Shown: in pieces, positions 16,302-24,373 of the stretch | Layout of the letters: the number at the start of each line of letters is the position of its first letter | Position numbering within the stretch: position 1 is the first letter of the stretch | Assembly: GCA_000752215.1 (NCBI GenBank) | Contig: CCFG01000017.1 | Span: 186,001 to 250,000 of the forward strand | DNA from: a bacterium MS4 | GTDB lineage: Bacteria; Bacillota; Clostridia; Oscillospirales; Acutalibacteraceae | Reading direction: 5' to 3' | DNA: 64,000 nucleotides | The notes under the pieces: model-generated | Databases searched by the model: none | The model's input: the letters and a program-made list of their open reading frames with translations, nothing else | Told to the model about the DNA's origin: nothing | Made by a program: the position numbers and the translations under genes

Positions 16302-18437
16302 ATGTCTATTAAAATAGCGCTTGCCGGCAACCCTAACTGCGGCAAGACGACAATGTTCAATGACCTGACAGGCAGTTCGCAGTACGTTGGCAACTGGCCA
16401 GGCGTAACCGTAGAAAAAAAAGAGGGAAAACTGAAGGGCCACAAGGATGTTACCATTGTTGACCTGCCCGGTATCTACTCTCTTTCCCCGTATACGCTGG
16501 AAGAGGTTGTTACCAGAAACTTTCTGATTAACGAGCACCCGGATGTGATTATCAATCTGGTTGACGGTTCCAATATAGAGCGCAACCTGTACCTGACCAC
16601 ACAGCTCGTGGAGATCGGCATCCCCGTGATTATCGCGCTGAACATGATCGACGTGGTAAAGAAAAACGGCGATAAGATCGACACCAAAAAGCTGAGCGAA
16701 GCGCTCGGCTGCGAAGTGGTGGAAACCTCTGCGGTAAAGGGGACCGGCTCCAAAGAAGTCACAGAAAGAGCCTACGCAATGGCAAAGGCAAAAGCCAGAA
16801 CCGTCCCCCAGCATTCTTTCAGCGAATCGGTTGAAAAGGCGATCTCAGAAGTCGGGGAGCTGAGCAAAAGCTATATTCCCGCTGATTTCTCCCGCTGGTA
16901 CGAAGTCAAGCTGTTTGAAAGGGACTCCAAGGTTCTGGAGGAAGTCCATTTTTCAAAGGACGTACAGGATAAAATTGAAGCGGTCATCACCGCCTGCGAA
17001 ACGGAAGCGGACGACGATTCCGAAAGCATCATCACAAATGAACGCTACAATTACATTGGCAAGCTGATTGCCAAATGCGTACACAAAAAGAACTCCGGAA
17101 TGACGACGTCGGACAGAATCGACCGGATCGTTACGAACCGCTGGCTGGCACTTCCCATCTTTGCCGTGGTGATGTTTCTGGTTTACTATATTTCCATTAC
17201 GACTGTCGGAACCATGGGTTCGGATTGGGTCAACGACGTTCTGTTCGGTGATATCGTACCGAACGCAATCGGCGGGTTCTTAGCTTCCGTCGGCGCCGCC
17301 GAATGGCTCAGTTCGCTGATTCTGGACGGCATTGTAGCCGGTGTGGGCGCCGTGCTGGGATTCATACCGCAGATGCTGGTGCTTTTCCTCTGCCTCGCAA
17401 TCGTAGAGGACTGCGGCTATATGGCGCGTATCGCCTTTATTATGGACCGGGTCTTCCGTCGGTTCGGCTTATCCGGTAAATCTTTTATCCCCATCCTGAT
17501 CGGTACCGGATGCGGCGTTCCGGGCATCATGGCGACCCGTACCATTGAAAGTGAGCATGACCGCCGGATGACCATTATTACAACCACCTTTATTCCGTGC
17601 AGCGCCAAGCTGCCCGTAATTGCACTGATTGCCGGCGCGCTGTTCCCCGAGTCGCCCTGGGTCGGTCCCTCCGCTTATTTCCTCGGCATCGCGGCGATTA
17701 TTATGTCGGGTATCATTCTGAAAAAGACCAAGCTGTTCGCCGGTGATCCGGCACCCTTTGTCATGGAGCTGCCTGCGTATCACATTCCGGGCGCCAAGAC
17801 GGTTTTGATTCATATGTTTGACCGCGGCAAGGCATTCATCAAAAAAGCGGGAACCGTCATTCTGCTCGCGACGGTCGGCGTCTGGTTCCTCAGCACCTTT
17901 GGCTGGAACCTTCAGATGGTCGACATTGAAGAATCCATTCTCGCTTCTGTCGGACGCGTGATTGCACCGATCTTTGCACCTCTCGGGTGGGGACAGTGGA
18001 AACCCGCCGTTGCTACCGTTACCGGCCTGATCGCGAAGGAAAACGTTGTGGGTACCTTTGGTATCCTGTACGGCTTCTCGGAAGTGGCGGAAGACGGCAC
18101 GGAGGTTTGGGCCAACCTGCAGAGCTCCTTCACCCAGCTTTCCGCTTATACCTTCCTGATGTTCAACCTTCTCTGCGCTCCGTGCTTTGCAGCAATCGGC
18201 GCAGCCAAAACCGAGCTGGGCTCCACAAAATGGACGCTGTTCTCCGTTGGGTATCAGTGTGTGTTTGCCTATATCCTTTCCCTGATTGTTTACCAGTTCG
18301 GCACCCTGTTCATGGGCGGCGGCTTTGGTATCGGAACAGCCGTTGCCACTCTCCTCTCTCTCGGTCTTCTCTATCTTCTGTTCCGCAGCTATAAACCAAC
18401 AAGCGCTCATTCCCTGAAGGGAGCGCGCGCAGCCTAA
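16302..18437 (+). CDS. feoB: Ferrous iron transporter FeoB
   Basis: A 711-residue membrane GTPase that imports Fe(II). The N-terminal G domain has GNPNCGKT (9-16), VEKKEG, DLPGIYSL and NMIDV; a GDI-like helical segment follows; the C-terminal half holds the two Gate domains with conserved Cys (GTGCGVPGIMATR, TTFIPCSAKLPV). ATG 16302 (MSIKIALAG) follows AGGAGG; the upstream in-frame start lacks one. It is the centre of an operon with two feoA genes and a Cys-rich partner. Confidence 0.97.
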   Translation: MSIKIALAGNPNCGKTTMFNDLTGSSQYVGNWPGVTVEKKEGKLKGHKDVTIVDLPGIYSLSPYTLEEVVTRNFLINEHPDVIINLVDGSNIERNLYLTTQLVEIGIPVIIALNMIDVVKKNGDKIDTKKLSEALGCEVVETSAVKGTGSKEVTERAYAMAKAKARTVPQHSFSESVEKAISEVGELSKSYIPADFSRWYEVKLFERDSKVLEEVHFSKDVQDKIEAVITACETEADDDSESIITNERYNYIGKLIAKCVHKKNSGMTTSDRIDRIVTNRWLALPIFAVVMFLVYYISITTVGTMGSDWVNDVLFGDIVPNAIGGFLASVGAAEWLSSLILDGIVAGVGAVLGFIPQMLVLFLCLAIVEDCGYMARIAFIMDRVFRRFGLSGKSFIPILIGTGCGVPGIMATRTIESEHDRRMTIITTTFIPCSAKLPVIALIAGALFPESPWVGPSAYFLGIAAIIMSGIILKKTKLFAGDPAPFVMELPAYHIPGAKTVLIHMFDRGKAFIKKAGTVILLATVGVWFLSTFGWNLQMVDIEESILASVGRVIAPIFAPLGWGQWKPAVATVTGLIAKENVVGTFGILYGFSEVAEDGTEVWANLQSSFTQLSAYTFLMFNLLCAPCFAAIGAAKTELGSTKWTLFSVGYQCVFAYILSLIVYQFGTLFMGGGFGIGTAVATLLSLGLLYLLFRSYKPTSAHSLKGARAA

Positions 18438-18450
18438 AGGAGGCGTTTTT

Positions 18451-18609
18451 ATGGCAACATTCATTATTTCGGTTATTCTTTTCGCAGCTCTCGCCGCGTC
18501 CGCGCGGTACACTTATAAAGCGCACAAGGCTGGAAAATGTGTCGGCTGCTCCGGGTGCGGCGGTCATTGCGATCACTGCTCCGACACGAGCGAAAGCCAC
18601 AAGGCCTGA
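18451..18609 (+). CDS. FeoB-associated Cys-rich membrane protein
   Basis: A 52-residue protein starting 13 bases after feoB with an AAAGGAGG site. One N-terminal membrane helix (MATFIISVILFAALAASAR) is followed by a short cytosolic or exposed tail with the Cys cluster CVGCSGCGGHCDHC. This is the pattern of the FeoB-associated Cys-rich family. The tail could hold an Fe-S cluster or sense iron, taking the place of FeoC; the function is not established. Confidence 0.88.
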   Translation: MATFIISVILFAALAASARYTYKAHKAGKCVGCSGCGGHCDHCSDTSESHKA

Positions 18610-18612
18610 TAG

Positions 18613-18643
18613 AAAAAGCGCAGGTTTAAAGCCTGCGCTTTTT
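18613..18643 (+). terminator. Terminator of the feo operon
   Basis: A perfect 12-bp inverted repeat (18613-18624 / 18632-18643), A-run on one side and T-run on the other. Confidence 0.9.
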
Positions 18644-18705
18644 CTATAAATTTATTGAACAGAGTTGATCCATGAAAAGTAAATAGGTAAAAAAGGAGAG
18701 TAAAA

Positions 18706-19107
18706 ATGTTTTCTTCCTGCAAAAAACGATATCTGTTTGCAATCTACGAGCTGGGATTCGACGGCCGCGAGGTTCACTGCAAAGACATCGCTCGGTCCCT
18801 CGGAATTAAATGTCCCAGTGCCTCCAAAATGCTGAAAGCCATTGCTTTGGAAGGACTGATTGATAAAGAATATTACGGAACCGTGCGTTTCACCGCGCGC
18901 GGAGTCCGAATCGCGAACGAGCTGTATACCCGCTATCTGCTGCTGTATGCCTTTTTTTCCGAAACCCTTCAGGTCTCTCCGGAAAACGCACGCCGGGACG
19001 CGATATTCTCCCTGTGCGATCTCTCGGAAGAGAGTATTGATAAAATATCCGGCGTCACACTGACCGCCGCAGTTAAAAAGAAGTCCAGCCCATTTTCCGG
19101 GGATTGA
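18706..19107 (+). CDS. DtxR-like metal-dependent regulator with degenerate metal site
   Basis: A 133-residue protein with an N-terminal winged helix like that of DtxR/MntR: HCKDIARSLGIKCPSASKMLKAIALEGLI, then YYGTVRFTARGVRIA for the wing. A helical dimerisation region follows. The usual ligand residues (His79/Glu83/His98/Cys102/Glu105/His106 in DtxR numbering) are not conserved; the equivalents read RYLLLYAF and DAIFSLCDL. It may use other ligands (two Cys) or act without metal. Position between feo and an Nramp transporter makes it a candidate for the GTTAGC-N4-GCTAAC binding protein, but this is unproven. Confidence 0.75.
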   Translation: MFSSCKKRYLFAIYELGFDGREVHCKDIARSLGIKCPSASKMLKAIALEGLIDKEYYGTVRFTARGVRIANELYTRYLLLYAFFSETLQVSPENARRDAIFSLCDLSEESIDKISGVTLTAAVKKKSSPFSGD

Positions 19108-19176
19108 TAAAAACGCCATTTTCAGATATACTGTTATTTGTATTGTAAAAATGACAGAATCTGGGGTGCGCTTTTC

Positions 19177-20448
19177 ATGAATGCAGTTAAACAAAAAATC
19201 AGTAAGCTCTTTGCGAAGGACCATAAACGGCCGGACATTTCGCTCAGCCTTTTTAAATACATAGGGCCCGGTCTTCTGGTGACGGTGGGCTTTATCGACC
19301 CGGGCAACTGGGCGACCAACATCGCCGCCGGGTCGGATTTCGGCTACGGCCTGCTCTGGGTAATCACGCTTTCCACAATTATGCTGATTCTTCTTCAGCA
19401 CAACGTCGCCCATCTGGGAATTGTGACCGGCGACTGTCTTGCGGAGGCGGCCACCCGGCATCTGCATAAAAAAATCAGCGTTCCCGTGCTGATTACCGCG
19501 CTGCTGGCCTGCGCCTCCACCGCCCTTGCGGAGCTGCTCGGCGGGGCCATCGCGCTGAATATGCTGTTCCATATCCCGGTGAAAGCCGGTTCCCTGATTG
19601 TTTTTGCTGCGGTCACGGCAATGCTTTTCAGCAACTCCTATAAGAAGATTGAAAAAATCATCATCGGGTTTGTTTCCGTGATCGGGCTGTCCTTCCTGTA
19701 CGAGCTGACCATGGTGAAAATAGACTGGGGCGCGGCTGCCGCGGGATGGGTGACGCCTGTTTTCCCGGAAAACTCCGCGTTTATTATTATGAGCGTGCTG
19801 GGCGCGGTGGTAATGCCGCACAACCTGTTTCTGCACTCGGAAGTCATTCAGAGCAGGCAATTCAACCTAGAGGACAAGGCTGTTTTGGAAAAACAGCTGA
19901 AATACGAATTTACGGATACCCTTTTCTCCATGGTCATAGGCTGGGCCATCAACAGCGCGATGATCCTGCTTGCGGCCGCCACCTTTTTTCAGCAGCACAT
20001 CCCGGTGGACGAGCTTTCCCAGGCGCACACGCTGCTGACGCCGCTGATCGGAAACGCTTCCGCCGTCATCTTTGCCGTGGCCTTGCTTTTCGCCGGGTTC
20101 TCCTCGTCGATTACGGCCGGAATGACCGGCGGCAGCATTCTGGCGGGCATGTTCGGCGAGCCCTACAGCATCAGCGACAGGCACACCCGCATCGGCGTGC
20201 TGGGCACCCTGATCGTCGCTATGGCGGCCATTCTGTTCATCGGCGACCCGTTCAACGGCCTTCTCATTTCCCAGATGCTGCTGAGCATTCAGCTTCCTAT
20301 CACCATTTTCCTGCAGCTGTATCTGACTTCCTCCCGAAAGGTGATGGGCGAATACAAAAACACGCCGCTCCACAACGCGATGCTGTGGGCAGTCGGAATC
20401 GCGGTAACCGGCTTGAATATCTATCTGCTGATAGACACTCTCCTGTAA
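19177..20448 (+). CDS. Nramp-family divalent metal transporter (Mn/Fe)
   Basis: A 423-residue membrane protein with about 11 helices. Both metal-site motifs are intact: DPGNW in helix 1 and VVMPHNLFLHSEV in helix 6, including the Met that favours Mn(II)/Fe(II). This separates it from the Nramp-related Mg transporters, which lose these motifs. ATG 19177 follows GGGGTG. No copy of the GTTAGC palindrome was seen at its promoter. It follows the DtxR-like regulator by 69 bases. Confidence 0.92.
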   Translation: MNAVKQKISKLFAKDHKRPDISLSLFKYIGPGLLVTVGFIDPGNWATNIAAGSDFGYGLLWVITLSTIMLILLQHNVAHLGIVTGDCLAEAATRHLHKKISVPVLITALLACASTALAELLGGAIALNMLFHIPVKAGSLIVFAAVTAMLFSNSYKKIEKIIIGFVSVIGLSFLYELTMVKIDWGAAAAGWVTPVFPENSAFIIMSVLGAVVMPHNLFLHSEVIQSRQFNLEDKAVLEKQLKYEFTDTLFSMVIGWAINSAMILLAAATFFQQHIPVDELSQAHTLLTPLIGNASAVIFAVALLFAGFSSSITAGMTGGSILAGMFGEPYSISDRHTRIGVLGTLIVAMAAILFIGDPFNGLLISQMLLSIQLPITIFLQLYLTSSRKVMGEYKNTPLHNAMLWAVGIAVTGLNIYLLIDTLL

Positions 20449-20461
20449 AGCCCGCGGGATT

Positions 20462-20995
20462 TCACGTATTTTCCAACTGCTTTGCGTAGATCTGTGTATA
20501 GGTGAGCCGTCCGTCCAGCCGTTCCGATTTCATCAGGCTGATCTTTTCCACCCGCATGTGGATGGGAGGAATTGCCCGCACAAACGCTTCCCGGTCAAAG
20601 CCCGGCACAAGCGAAACCTCCCGGCCAAGGGTCAGGTGCGGTTTGAATTCGCGCGTTTCAAGGGAGAACCCTTCCCTGCGCAGTTCCCCGCTCAGGCTTG
20701 CCTGAAGGGCCGTAAGCGCGGCGTTGTGCTCAACGCCGACCCAGTAAATGTCCCCGCCGCGGCGAAAATGCCCAAAGCCCCCGATCCTCAGTTCAAAAGG
20801 CACCCCGGCAGCCGCGTCCATCGCCCGCTTTGCCGAATCGGTCCGCGGGGTCTCGCCGAGGAAAGCCAGAGTCAGGTGCAGATTTTCACGCCGGGTGAAA
20901 TTGCCCCGCACCGAGTTTTCTTTCAGCCTTTCGATGCAGCCGCACAGGCTGTCCTTCACTTCGTTCTGAAAGTTGACCGCTATAAAAAGACGCAT
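20462..20995 (-). CDS. thpR: RNA 2',3'-cyclic phosphodiesterase (ThpR/LigT)
   Basis: A 177-residue 2H phosphoesterase with both catalytic tetrads, HLTLAFLG and HLTLGRE. It opens 2',3'-cyclic phosphate ends on RNA. The starting ATG at 20995 is preceded by CAGGTGA, which also contains the stop codon of the upstream DUF503 gene, so the two are tightly coupled. Confidence 0.9.
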   Translation of the reverse strand: MRLFIAVNFQNEVKDSLCGCIERLKENSVRGNFTRRENLHLTLAFLGETPRTDSAKRAMDAAAGVPFELRIGGFGHFRRGGDIYWVGVEHNAALTALQASLSGELRREGFSLETREFKPHLTLGREVSLVPGFDREAFVRAIPPIHMRVEKISLMKSERLDGRLTYTQIYAKQLENT

Positions 20996-21000
20996 TTTGT

Positions 21001-21282
21001 TCACCTGATTTCTTTGAGCACATCGGTGATTTCCGCCTCGGTGCTGCTTTCAATAAAATTTACAGCATGATCGATCACGCTGTCCGCCAGCGCGGCGGTA
21101 CCCGCCACACAGGCGATGCCGATGACGATCGTCTGGTGGACGTCCTGACAATCGATTTCGGCGGCGGACACATGGAACTGATTCTGCACCTTTGCCAGAA
21201 GGCTGTTTACCACCATGCGTTTTTCCTTCAGCGAATGCACCCACGGCGCGTAAAGCGTAATCTGTGCCGTTCCTATCAGCAT
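21001..21282 (-). CDS. DUF503 family protein (YlxP-like)
   Basis: A 93-residue protein matching DUF503: MLIGTAQITLYAPWVHSLK at the start, followed by EKRMVVNSLLAKVQNQFHVS. The family has a ferredoxin-like fold; in other Bacillota ylxP lies in the ribosome-maturation region, so an RNA-related role is possible. The chosen ATG follows AAGGGGGA; the longer frame has no ribosome site. Confidence 0.85.
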   Translation of the reverse strand: MLIGTAQITLYAPWVHSLKEKRMVVNSLLAKVQNQFHVSAAEIDCQDVHQTIVIGIACVAGTAALADSVIDHAVNFIESSTEAEITDVLKEIR

Positions 21283-21418
21283 CTGCCGTCCCCCTTCTTG
21301 AGCAATCTGAAATTTAAAGGCCATTCTGCCGTACGTGCGCTGCTATAGAGCGGCGCACGCTTTTCTTTTTATTATACCCGCCTTATCCCGGAAAGTAAAC
21401 GGAATGCCAAATACGCAT

Positions 21419-21459
21419 GAAAAGAGGGTACCGAATCATAGATTCGGTACCCTCTTTTC
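21419..21459 (-). terminator. Terminator of the catabolic operon
   Basis: A perfect 19-bp inverted repeat with a 3-base loop (21438-21440), arms beginning GAAAAGAGGG. It starts 6 bases past the stop of the DUF3842 gene, the last gene of the operon. Confidence 0.8.
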
Positions 21460-21464
21460 GGCCT

Positions 21465-21893
21465 TTACCGGACGGGCGGCTCGCTGCCGCAATGCCTTTT
21501 TATCTCCGCAACGGCTTCATCGATATACTGAGAAATGGTCTTCTCCTGTATCCCTATAATATGGACATGTCTTTTCACAGCAGGGATCAAAAACACCCTG
21601 TCTGCCGCGCAGCCCGAAACCGTCATTGCCATTTTCGGGGTAACCTCCCCGTACATGGCGTTCGGAAGGATGATTCCGAGCGGGCCGACGATGACATCTG
21701 CGCGGGCACAGTTGTATACCACCGCGTTTTCCCCGGTTGCCCCTGCGTTTGCTCCGCCCTTCATCATATTGGAGGTTGCGAGAGCGTTGGTTCCCACCGC
21801 AACGACTTCCGCCTCGGGAAGTGCGTCTTTCAGCCGTTCCACAATGCTCCTGCCCATTCCCCCGCCCTGTCCGTCAATCACTACTATTTGCAT
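21465..21893 (-). CDS. DUF3842 family protein
   Basis: A 142-residue protein beginning with a Rossmann-like MQIVVIDGQGGGMGRSIVER, a glycine-rich loop that could bind a nucleotide. The central GTNALATSNMMKGGANAGATGE and the NAMYGEVT segment are typical of DUF3842. Function unknown. Its start overlaps the end of the creatinase-like gene by 10 bases, and it is the last gene of the IclR-controlled operon. Whether it takes part in that pathway is uncertain. Confidence 0.8.
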   Translation of the reverse strand: MQIVVIDGQGGGMGRSIVERLKDALPEAEVVAVGTNALATSNMMKGGANAGATGENAVVYNCARADVIVGPLGIILPNAMYGEVTPKMAMTVSGCAADRVFLIPAVKRHVHIIGIQEKTISQYIDEAVAEIKRHCGSEPPVR

Positions 21894-23008
21894 ATGATAT
21901 CTCCGTAACAGAGCGATGCGCCTTCGTTCAAATCTGTCAGAGGTACGGCGCCCGCCTTTTCCACCAGCACCGTGTCCGTTATACGCGGACCGCCGAATTT
22001 CGGATCGTACAGCGTCGGCAGAAGAACGTCTACCACCATGTTTTCTTCCAGCACATGGTCAAGTCCCCTGCCCAGAATCGGGTAAAATTCCGACTGGCGA
22101 ATTCCCACGCCGTAACCGATATGGTCCATAAACATTCTGGCGTAGCCGTGGTCGTGGACAACCTTGAACACCTTGTCGTAAATTTCGCCGGATACCGCGC
22201 CCGGTTTGATCGCTTCCAGGGCGGCCTTCTGCGCCTCCATCAGGATTTTATAGATTTCCACCGATTCCGACGCGACGTCGCCCAAAAAGACCGTACGGCA
22301 CATCTTGGCGGCATAACCCTTGTAGGAAGCCCCCAGATGAATAACCACGGGCTGATTATTGTCGATCACATAGTCGCCCGCATAAGGGTGTACGAGCTGC
22401 TGGCGGTCGTGACGCAGCACCTGCATACGGAACGTGCTGCCTTCCGAGCCCGCCTTGCGCATGGCGTACTCCGCCTCCGCAAGGATTTCCGTCTCCTTTA
22501 CGCCGGGACGCACGGTCTCGATTCCCGCCCGCATACCGATGGAGACAAACCGTGCGGCCTTCTTGATATACTCGATCTCCTGCTCCTCTTTAACAGAGCG
22601 GATTTTATAGCAAATTGTCGCGATATCGCCGAAATAGATGCCGGGGACGGTATCCCACAGGCATTGGTAATCCTTCAGGCTGATGAAATAACGCGTGAAC
22701 CCGACTTTGGGGCTGGGGATACCCATTTCCAGAATCATGTCCGCCGTTTTCTGGCTGACATTATCCTTGGGAAAGAAATAAGGGACAACTTCCAGGCCCG
22801 ACCGGTCGCGCACATGGCGTGCCTCCAGCCAGAGGCACAGCATCTTCGGTTCACCTTCTGCCGGAATAACTAGGGAACCTCCTTCAATATCGTCTACATT
22901 GGCAAAGTAAATCAGGTTTTCCCTGTCCATGATAACCGCCGCGTCCAGACCAGCTTTCCGCAGCTCCTGCTGCAGCGCGGTAATTCTACCTGCAACAATT
23001 CCTTCCAT
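21884..23008 (-). CDS. Creatinase/M24-fold hydrolase lacking the metal ligands
   Basis: A 374-residue protein with the creatinase N-terminal domain (about 10-140) and the M24 pita-bread C-terminal domain. In Xaa-Pro peptidases the five metal ligands are Asp, Asp, His, Glu, Glu. Here the matching places read VIHLGASYKGYAAKMCRT (both Asp replaced), DHIGYGVGI (His kept), VVDVLLPTL and RITDTV (both Glu replaced). It is therefore not a metallopeptidase. Creatinase itself is a metal-free member that hydrolyses a C-N bond, so a small-molecule amidine or amide hydrolase is plausible. It lies behind a BenE-type permease in the catabolic operon. Confidence 0.8.
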   Translation of the reverse strand: MEGIVAGRITALQQELRKAGLDAAVIMDRENLIYFANVDDIEGGSLVIPAEGEPKMLCLWLEARHVRDRSGLEVVPYFFPKDNVSQKTADMILEMGIPSPKVGFTRYFISLKDYQCLWDTVPGIYFGDIATICYKIRSVKEEQEIEYIKKAARFVSIGMRAGIETVRPGVKETEILAEAEYAMRKAGSEGSTFRMQVLRHDRQQLVHPYAGDYVIDNNQPVVIHLGASYKGYAAKMCRTVFLGDVASESVEIYKILMEAQKAALEAIKPGAVSGEIYDKVFKVVHDHGYARMFMDHIGYGVGIRQSEFYPILGRGLDHVLEENMVVDVLLPTLYDPKFGGPRITDTVLVEKAGAVPLTDLNEGASLCYGDIICK

Positions 23009-23098
23009 TCCGTTTCTCCTCCCTATTAAATGCAGGGAGGGGGCGTGACCGGCCCCCCTCCTTGCTCAATATTACTATTATTAACTTAGGATCGTTGA

Positions 23099-24349
23099 TT
23101 ATTTTGCTTCCTGAGTATCAAAATCTGCTTTTTCACAAATCAAAGAAACGACAACGCCGCCCACTAAAGCCCAGAAAGCGGAACCGATGTGGAAAATGCT
23201 GACGCCGCTGACACCGATGACCAGTGCGGCGAACGCGCCCATTCTGAATTTTCTGCTTCCGAAGCCGTCCTGAAACGCATTGATCAGAACGTTGATCATT
23301 GCAACGCCCGCGAGGACGTTAATAAGGGAGGCCGGAATCGCCTTGACGAATGCCATGGCAAAGCTGGCGAAAAGACCGAACACGGCAAACAGAACACCGT
23401 TTACAACACCCGCCGCATAGCGTCCTTCCTTATTTTCTCCGGCTTCCTCTGATGAACAGATCGCGGTCATCGGACCCGCGATATTCGCGTTGTGGGCGCC
23501 GAACATACCGGAAAGGATGCCGCCGATCCCGCTGATAATGGTCATGCCGTTGACAGGCACTTTATACCCCTGCGCCATCAGAACGCCGACCGCCTGGGCG
23601 TTTTCCGCACCGACTACCAGCGCGGCGAGCGGAACGGAAACGGACAGAACTGTTGCGATATTGAACTTGGGAATGACAATTTGCGGCGGTATGTACTTGA
23701 GGTCAACCGCGTTGGCCGCCATGCCGCCCGTGGCTAATAGGGCAACAATGCCGAAAATCAGAGCCGCGAGCACCGGCGGGAATTTCTTAATCAGCTTCGG
23801 GACAAAGAAGAAACCGATCAGGGCCGCTCCGCAGACAATCGGGGATTCCCCTGTGGAGGTCACGATGGCCGTGCCGAACCGCAGCATACAGCCCGCGATC
23901 ATCCCCATCACAATGGGAAGCGGGAGCCATTTCATAACCTTGCCCATCAGGCCGGTAACGCCGAGCAAAAGGACGATAATACCGGCCATGATGAAGGATG
24001 CGGCGGCTTCATTGAAGGTGAAGCCTGTCAGCGCGGCGCCCAGCATGGAGGCGCCCGGAATGGAATATGCGCCGACGATCGGAATTTTGTAATAAAGGCC
24101 CATAATCAGGCTGATTAAGCCGCCTAAAACATAAATGCCGAAAAGCCAGGAAACGGTTTGCTCCGTGGTGTAGCCAGCCGTCGTACTGGCCTTGATGGTG
24201 ACCAGCGCAGGGCCGGTACATCCGAAAATTGCTGCGACAACACCAGCGGTAATTGTCTTGGAATTCAGATTTTTGCCCAGATCGGATAATCCTGAACCAA
24301 AGCCGGGACCCTTTTCAAAAAATGACAGTCCTTTACTTGCAGACGCCAT
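23099..24349 (-). CDS. BenE-family aromatic acid/H+ symporter
   Basis: A 416-residue integral membrane protein with about 12 segments in the NCS2/SulP-like 7+7 fold. The start LGKNLNSKTITAGVVAAIFG and the motif FGCTGPALV resemble BenE, the benzoate/H+ symporter family, more than the uracil/xanthine permeases. It most likely imports the substrate of the surrounding catabolic genes, probably an aromatic or cyclic carboxylate. Ribosome site GAGGAG. Confidence 0.78.
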   Translation of the reverse strand: MASASKGLSFFEKGPGFGSGLSDLGKNLNSKTITAGVVAAIFGCTGPALVTIKASTTAGYTTEQTVSWLFGIYVLGGLISLIMGLYYKIPIVGAYSIPGASMLGAALTGFTFNEAAASFIMAGIIVLLLGVTGLMGKVMKWLPLPIVMGMIAGCMLRFGTAIVTSTGESPIVCGAALIGFFFVPKLIKKFPPVLAALIFGIVALLATGGMAANAVDLKYIPPQIVIPKFNIATVLSVSVPLAALVVGAENAQAVGVLMAQGYKVPVNGMTIISGIGGILSGMFGAHNANIAGPMTAICSSEEAGENKEGRYAAGVVNGVLFAVFGLFASFAMAFVKAIPASLINVLAGVAMINVLINAFQDGFGSRKFRMGAFAALVIGVSGVSIFHIGSAFWALVGGVVVSLICEKADFDTQEAK

Positions 24350-24373
24350 AAATCATTTCTCCTCATCCAATTA

